64,000 bases of DNA from positions 124,001 to 188,000 of the forward strand of contig CAJUCQ010000070.1 of assembly GCA_910584905.1 (NCBI GenBank), in the 5' to 3' direction. Shown here piece by piece: positions 61,697-64,000 of this stretch. How positions within the stretch are numbered: position 1 is the first letter of the stretch; each line of letters opens with the position of its first letter. Below the pieces are notes generated by a model, which was given only the letters and a program-made list of their open reading frames with translations, was not told the origin of the DNA and did not search any database. The stretch is from an uncultured Muribaculaceae bacterium (lineage in GTDB: Bacteria; Bacteroidota; Bacteroidia; Bacteroidales; Muribaculaceae). The position numbers and the translations under genes were made by a program.

Positions 61697-63004
61697 TTAT
61701 TTTGCGGGGCGCGGGAAGCGGAATATCACCGAGAGGGTGAGCATGACGGCGAGGGCGAGGGGATAGTAGAGATAGGGGATGGCGGCCACGGGCGAAATCC
61801 CTGCAAGGGATGCGGCCAGAAGAGCCTGCGCGCCGTAGGGGATAAGACACTGGACCACGCACGAGGCCGAGTCGAGCAGCGAAGCGGCTTTCTGCGCCAT
61901 GACGCCGTAGCGGTCGGAAATCTTACGGGCGATAGGACCGACAGTGATGATTGCGACGGTGTTGTTGGCGGTGCATAGGTTCACGATACCGACGAGAGCC
62001 GAAATGGCGGCCTGCGCGCCGCGGGGTCCGTGGACAAAGCGGGTGAGATGGTTGAGGATGAAGTCGATGCCGCCTCGGTCGCGGATGATTCCGAGCATCC
62101 CGGCGGCGAGAAGGGTAACAACGATGAGCGCGCCCATCGAGTCTATTCCGGAGCCCATGCTTCCGGCCATGTCTATGAGCTCATATCCGTCGCACAGCCC
62201 TGCGGTGATGGCGGATGCGAGTCCGATTACCAGCGTGACAAGGACGTTAACGCCGAATGCGGCGGCTATAATCACAATCACATAGGGGAGCATGAGCCAT
62301 GCCGGACCCGAGGCGTCGCGCGGGGGAATCTGCCCGGCGTCGCTTCCGAGAGCGATATATACGCCCAAGGTGACGAGTGCGGCCGGGAGTGCAATCCAAA
62401 GATTGGCCTTGAACTTGTCGGACATGGCGCATCCCTGCGAGCGCGTCGAGGCGATTGTGGTGTCGGATATAAACGAGAGGTTGTCGCCGAAAAAAGCTCC
62501 GCCGAGCACACCGGCCACAAAAAATCCCGGCTCGCCGCCGGAGGCCACGGCTATTTCCGCGGCGAGGGGCGTGAGGGCCACGACGGTTCCCACGGATGTG
62601 CCTATCGCAAGCGAGATGAAGCAAGAGGCGAAGAAGAGCGTAGGCACGACAAAACGGGCCGGAAAAATCTTTAGCGTGAGGTCTACCGTGGCGTCGACGG
62701 CACCTATTTCCTTTGCCACTCCGGCGAAAGCTCCGGCCATCACGAAGACCCATATCATATAGAGAATATTTGAATGGCCTGCAGAGCGCGAGAAAAGCTC
62801 TATACGCTCGCGCAAAGGCTTTCCGCGGCATATCCCTACAGCCCACACCGAAGCGGCCGCGAGAGCCACGGAAACGGGCATTTTATAGAAGTCGCCGATA
62901 TAGACTGAGACAGCCACATACGACAGGAGGAAAACCGCCATAGGCGACAGGGCGAGCAACCCTTGGCGGCGCGAGACCGCCCGGGAGGATTCGTCGCAAC
63001 ACAT
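61697..63004 (-). CDS. NhaC-family Na+/H+ antiporter
   Basis: A 435-residue inner-membrane transporter with about eleven predicted helices. Typical NhaC features are FASCFISLAIGTSVGTVVAL, GGAFFGDNLSFISDTTIAST (the polar membrane segment with conserved Asp residues) and a late NLCTANNTVAIITVGPIA. Sodium/proton exchange for pH and salt balance is a family inference. It starts 16 bp after the carbonic anhydrase stop codon on the same strand, so both are in one transcript; bicarbonate formation releases a proton that an antiporter could handle. Confidence 0.92.
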   Translation of the reverse strand: MCCDESSRAVSRRQGLLALSPMAVFLLSYVAVSVYIGDFYKMPVSVALAAASVWAVGICRGKPLRERIELFSRSAGHSNILYMIWVFVMAGAFAGVAKEIGAVDATVDLTLKIFPARFVVPTLFFASCFISLAIGTSVGTVVALTPLAAEIAVASGGEPGFFVAGVLGGAFFGDNLSFISDTTIASTRSQGCAMSDKFKANLWIALPAALVTLGVYIALGSDAGQIPPRDASGPAWLMLPYVIVIIAAAFGVNVLVTLVIGLASAITAGLCDGYELIDMAGSMGSGIDSMGALIVVTLLAAGMLGIIRDRGGIDFILNHLTRFVHGPRGAQAAISALVGIVNLCTANNTVAIITVGPIARKISDRYGVMAQKAASLLDSASCVVQCLIPYGAQALLAASLAGISPVAAIPYLYYPLALAVMLTLSVIFRFPRPAK

Positions 63005-63020
63005 AAGTCAGGACAGCGAA

Positions 63021-63560
63021 TCAGAGCGCGCGGAGCTCGCCGGTGACAGAATCCATGATATATCCCGCGGTGCGGACGTCGGCGGGCATGAGCGGATGGC
63101 GGGCGATGAGGTCGACCGTCTCGCGGACGGCCTCGTCGGCTTCGTCGAAGCCGTGGAGCCAGCTGTCGAGGTCTATTCCGCAGTGGCGCATCAGGGATAT
63201 GTGTTCGTCGGAAATGCCACGCTCGCGCATGAGGTCGAGCATCTCGGCGGCGTTCATACCCTGCACGCCGCAACCGGTGTGCCCGATGACCATAATTTCG
63301 TTAACGCCGAGCTCGTAGACGGCCACAAGGAGCGAACGCATGGTCGAGTCGAAGGGGTTTGTGATTGTGGCTCCGGCGTTTTTGATAATCTTCACGTCGC
63401 CGTTGCGGAATCCGAGGGCGGCGGGGAGCATTTCGACGAGGCGTGTGTCCATGCAGGTCACGATGGCTATGCGCTTGTCGGGGTATTTTGAGGTAATGAA
63501 CTTCTCATAGCCTTTCGAGGCCACGAAGTCGCGGTTGAATTTGAGTATTTCGTCAATCAT
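63021..63560 (-). CDS. Beta-class carbonic anhydrase
   Basis: Reversibly hydrates CO2 to bicarbonate in the cytoplasm. The 179-residue protein has the zinc ligands Cys36 (VTCMDTRL, with the Asp38-Arg40 dyad), His94 and Cys97 (VIGHTGCGV). The short length matches the small beta-CA clade found in many anaerobes. Its start is the ATG at 63560. It is probably cotranscribed with the yifB-like gene upstream (72 bp gap without a visible promoter) and with nhaC downstream. Confidence 0.95.
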   Translation of the reverse strand: MIDEILKFNRDFVASKGYEKFITSKYPDKRIAIVTCMDTRLVEMLPAALGFRNGDVKIIKNAGATITNPFDSTMRSLLVAVYELGVNEIMVIGHTGCGVQGMNAAEMLDLMRERGISDEHISLMRHCGIDLDSWLHGFDEADEAVRETVDLIARHPLMPADVRTAGYIMDSVTGELRAL

Positions 63561-63632
63561 CGTATGTGTGTATTATGTGTAAGAATCGGAGGGGTGTGGC
63601 GGATGGGGTGTGGTCCGCCGCGGGGCGCGCGT

Positions 63633-64000
63633 CTACGCGAGCGGGCCGCCGGGGCGCGTGCCCCACGTGGAGCGGTCGAGCGTGCGGTAGCCGACGGCCT
63701 CGGATATGTGGCGGGGCATGATGGCATCGGAGGCGTCGAGGTCGGCAATGGTGCGGGCCACCTTGAGTATGCGGTCGTAGGCTCGTGCGCTCATGTCGTA
63801 TTTCACTATCGCCTTTTTGAGTATTGCCTCTGCCTGAGGGTCGAGGCGGCAGTGGGCGGCCATGAGGCGCGAGGTCATCTGCGCGTTGCAGTGGATTTGA
63901 GGCTCGGAGGCGAATCGTCGGGCCTGTATGTCGCGAGCGGCGACTACGCGGGCGCGGATGTCGGCGCTGGCCTCTCCGGCGGGTCCTGAGGTGAGTTCGT
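63633..64000 (-). CDS. YifB/ComM-like Mg-chelatase-type AAA ATPase (C-terminal part, cut by window edge)
   Basis: Only the last 121 residues are present; the 5' end lies beyond base 64000. The sequence shows the Mg-chelatase C-terminal helical domain: SADIRARVVAARDIQARRF, LMAAHCRLDPQAEAILKKAI, SARAYDRILKVARTIADLD and HISEAVGYRTLDR. In gamma-proteobacteria ComM is a branch-migration helicase for natural transformation; the role in Bacteroidetes is not established. It is upstream of the carbonic anhydrase on the same strand. Confidence 0.88.
   Translation of the reverse strand, partial: ELTSGPAGEASADIRARVVAARDIQARRFASEPQIHCNAQMTSRLMAAHCRLDPQAEAILKKAIVKYDMSARAYDRILKVARTIADLDASDAIMPRHISEAVGYRTLDRSTWGTRPGGPLA

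Noticed and set aside
1..64000. CRISPR array, prophage, insertion sequence or rRNA operon
   Set aside because: No regularly spaced repeats, cas genes, phage structural genes, transposases or rRNA sequence were found on either strand.

Overview
The window is a stretch of chromosome from a GC-rich member of the Bacteroidales, most likely close to Muribaculaceae (family-level inference). The evidence is SusC/SusD proteins, a one-polypeptide hybrid two-component regulator, the alternative Bacteroidetes GlmU, PorX and PorW, and many promoters of the Bacteroidetes form TTTG-N19/20-TAnnTTTG. No phage, insertion sequence, CRISPR array or rRNA was seen. Two genes are cut by the window edges: mutL at the left and a YifB/ComM-like ATPase at the right.

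Layout. 1-2091: mutL (partial) and an alternative glmU on the minus strand. 2165-21161: a beta-1,4-galactan utilisation locus. A minus-strand hybrid two-component system (HTCS) faces a plus-strand series: clan GH-A hydrolase, susC, susD, surface glycan-binding lipoprotein, GH53 endo-galactanase, then GH2 beta-galactosidase, galK and galM. A 21-bp tandem repeat beside the first promoter is a good operator candidate. The logic is surface capture and endo-cleavage of galactan, import through SusCD, periplasmic release of galactose, mutarotation and phosphorylation. 21167-26701: minus-strand genes for two small membrane proteins, deoC, a MazG-like pyrophosphatase, an Ig-like lipoprotein and a polyprenyl diphosphate synthase. 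27009-32785: a secreted GH13 amylase, a small secreted protein and a large fibronectin-III protein. 32918-37682: upp, ribF, a HAD phosphatase, a tRNA-Glu / rpsT / tRNA-Glu unit, recO and an AraC-type regulator. 37866-38885: an unrecognised 339-aa protein. 39145-57094: a long plus-strand run with a (p)ppGpp synthetase/hydrolase, a 7TM-HD phosphodiesterase, porW, porX, tsaE, birA, an S41 protease, mfd, a tetrapyrrole-methylase-type methyltransferase, an MBL hydrolase and a sugar transferase. 57315-61516: two large secreted proteins. 61697-64000: an NhaC antiporter, a beta-carbonic anhydrase and the end of yifB, on the minus strand.

The most interesting threads are these. (i) Four secreted proteins share a C-terminal tail resembling a type IX secretion sorting signal, in the same window as the type IX regulators porW and porX. 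(ii) The HTCS locus has a visible candidate operator and two separate promoters. (iii) rpsT lies between two identical tRNA-Glu genes with one visible promoter and one terminator. (iv) The unknown 339-aa protein may carry two degenerate winged-helix-like repeats. Many genes are ordinary housekeeping genes.
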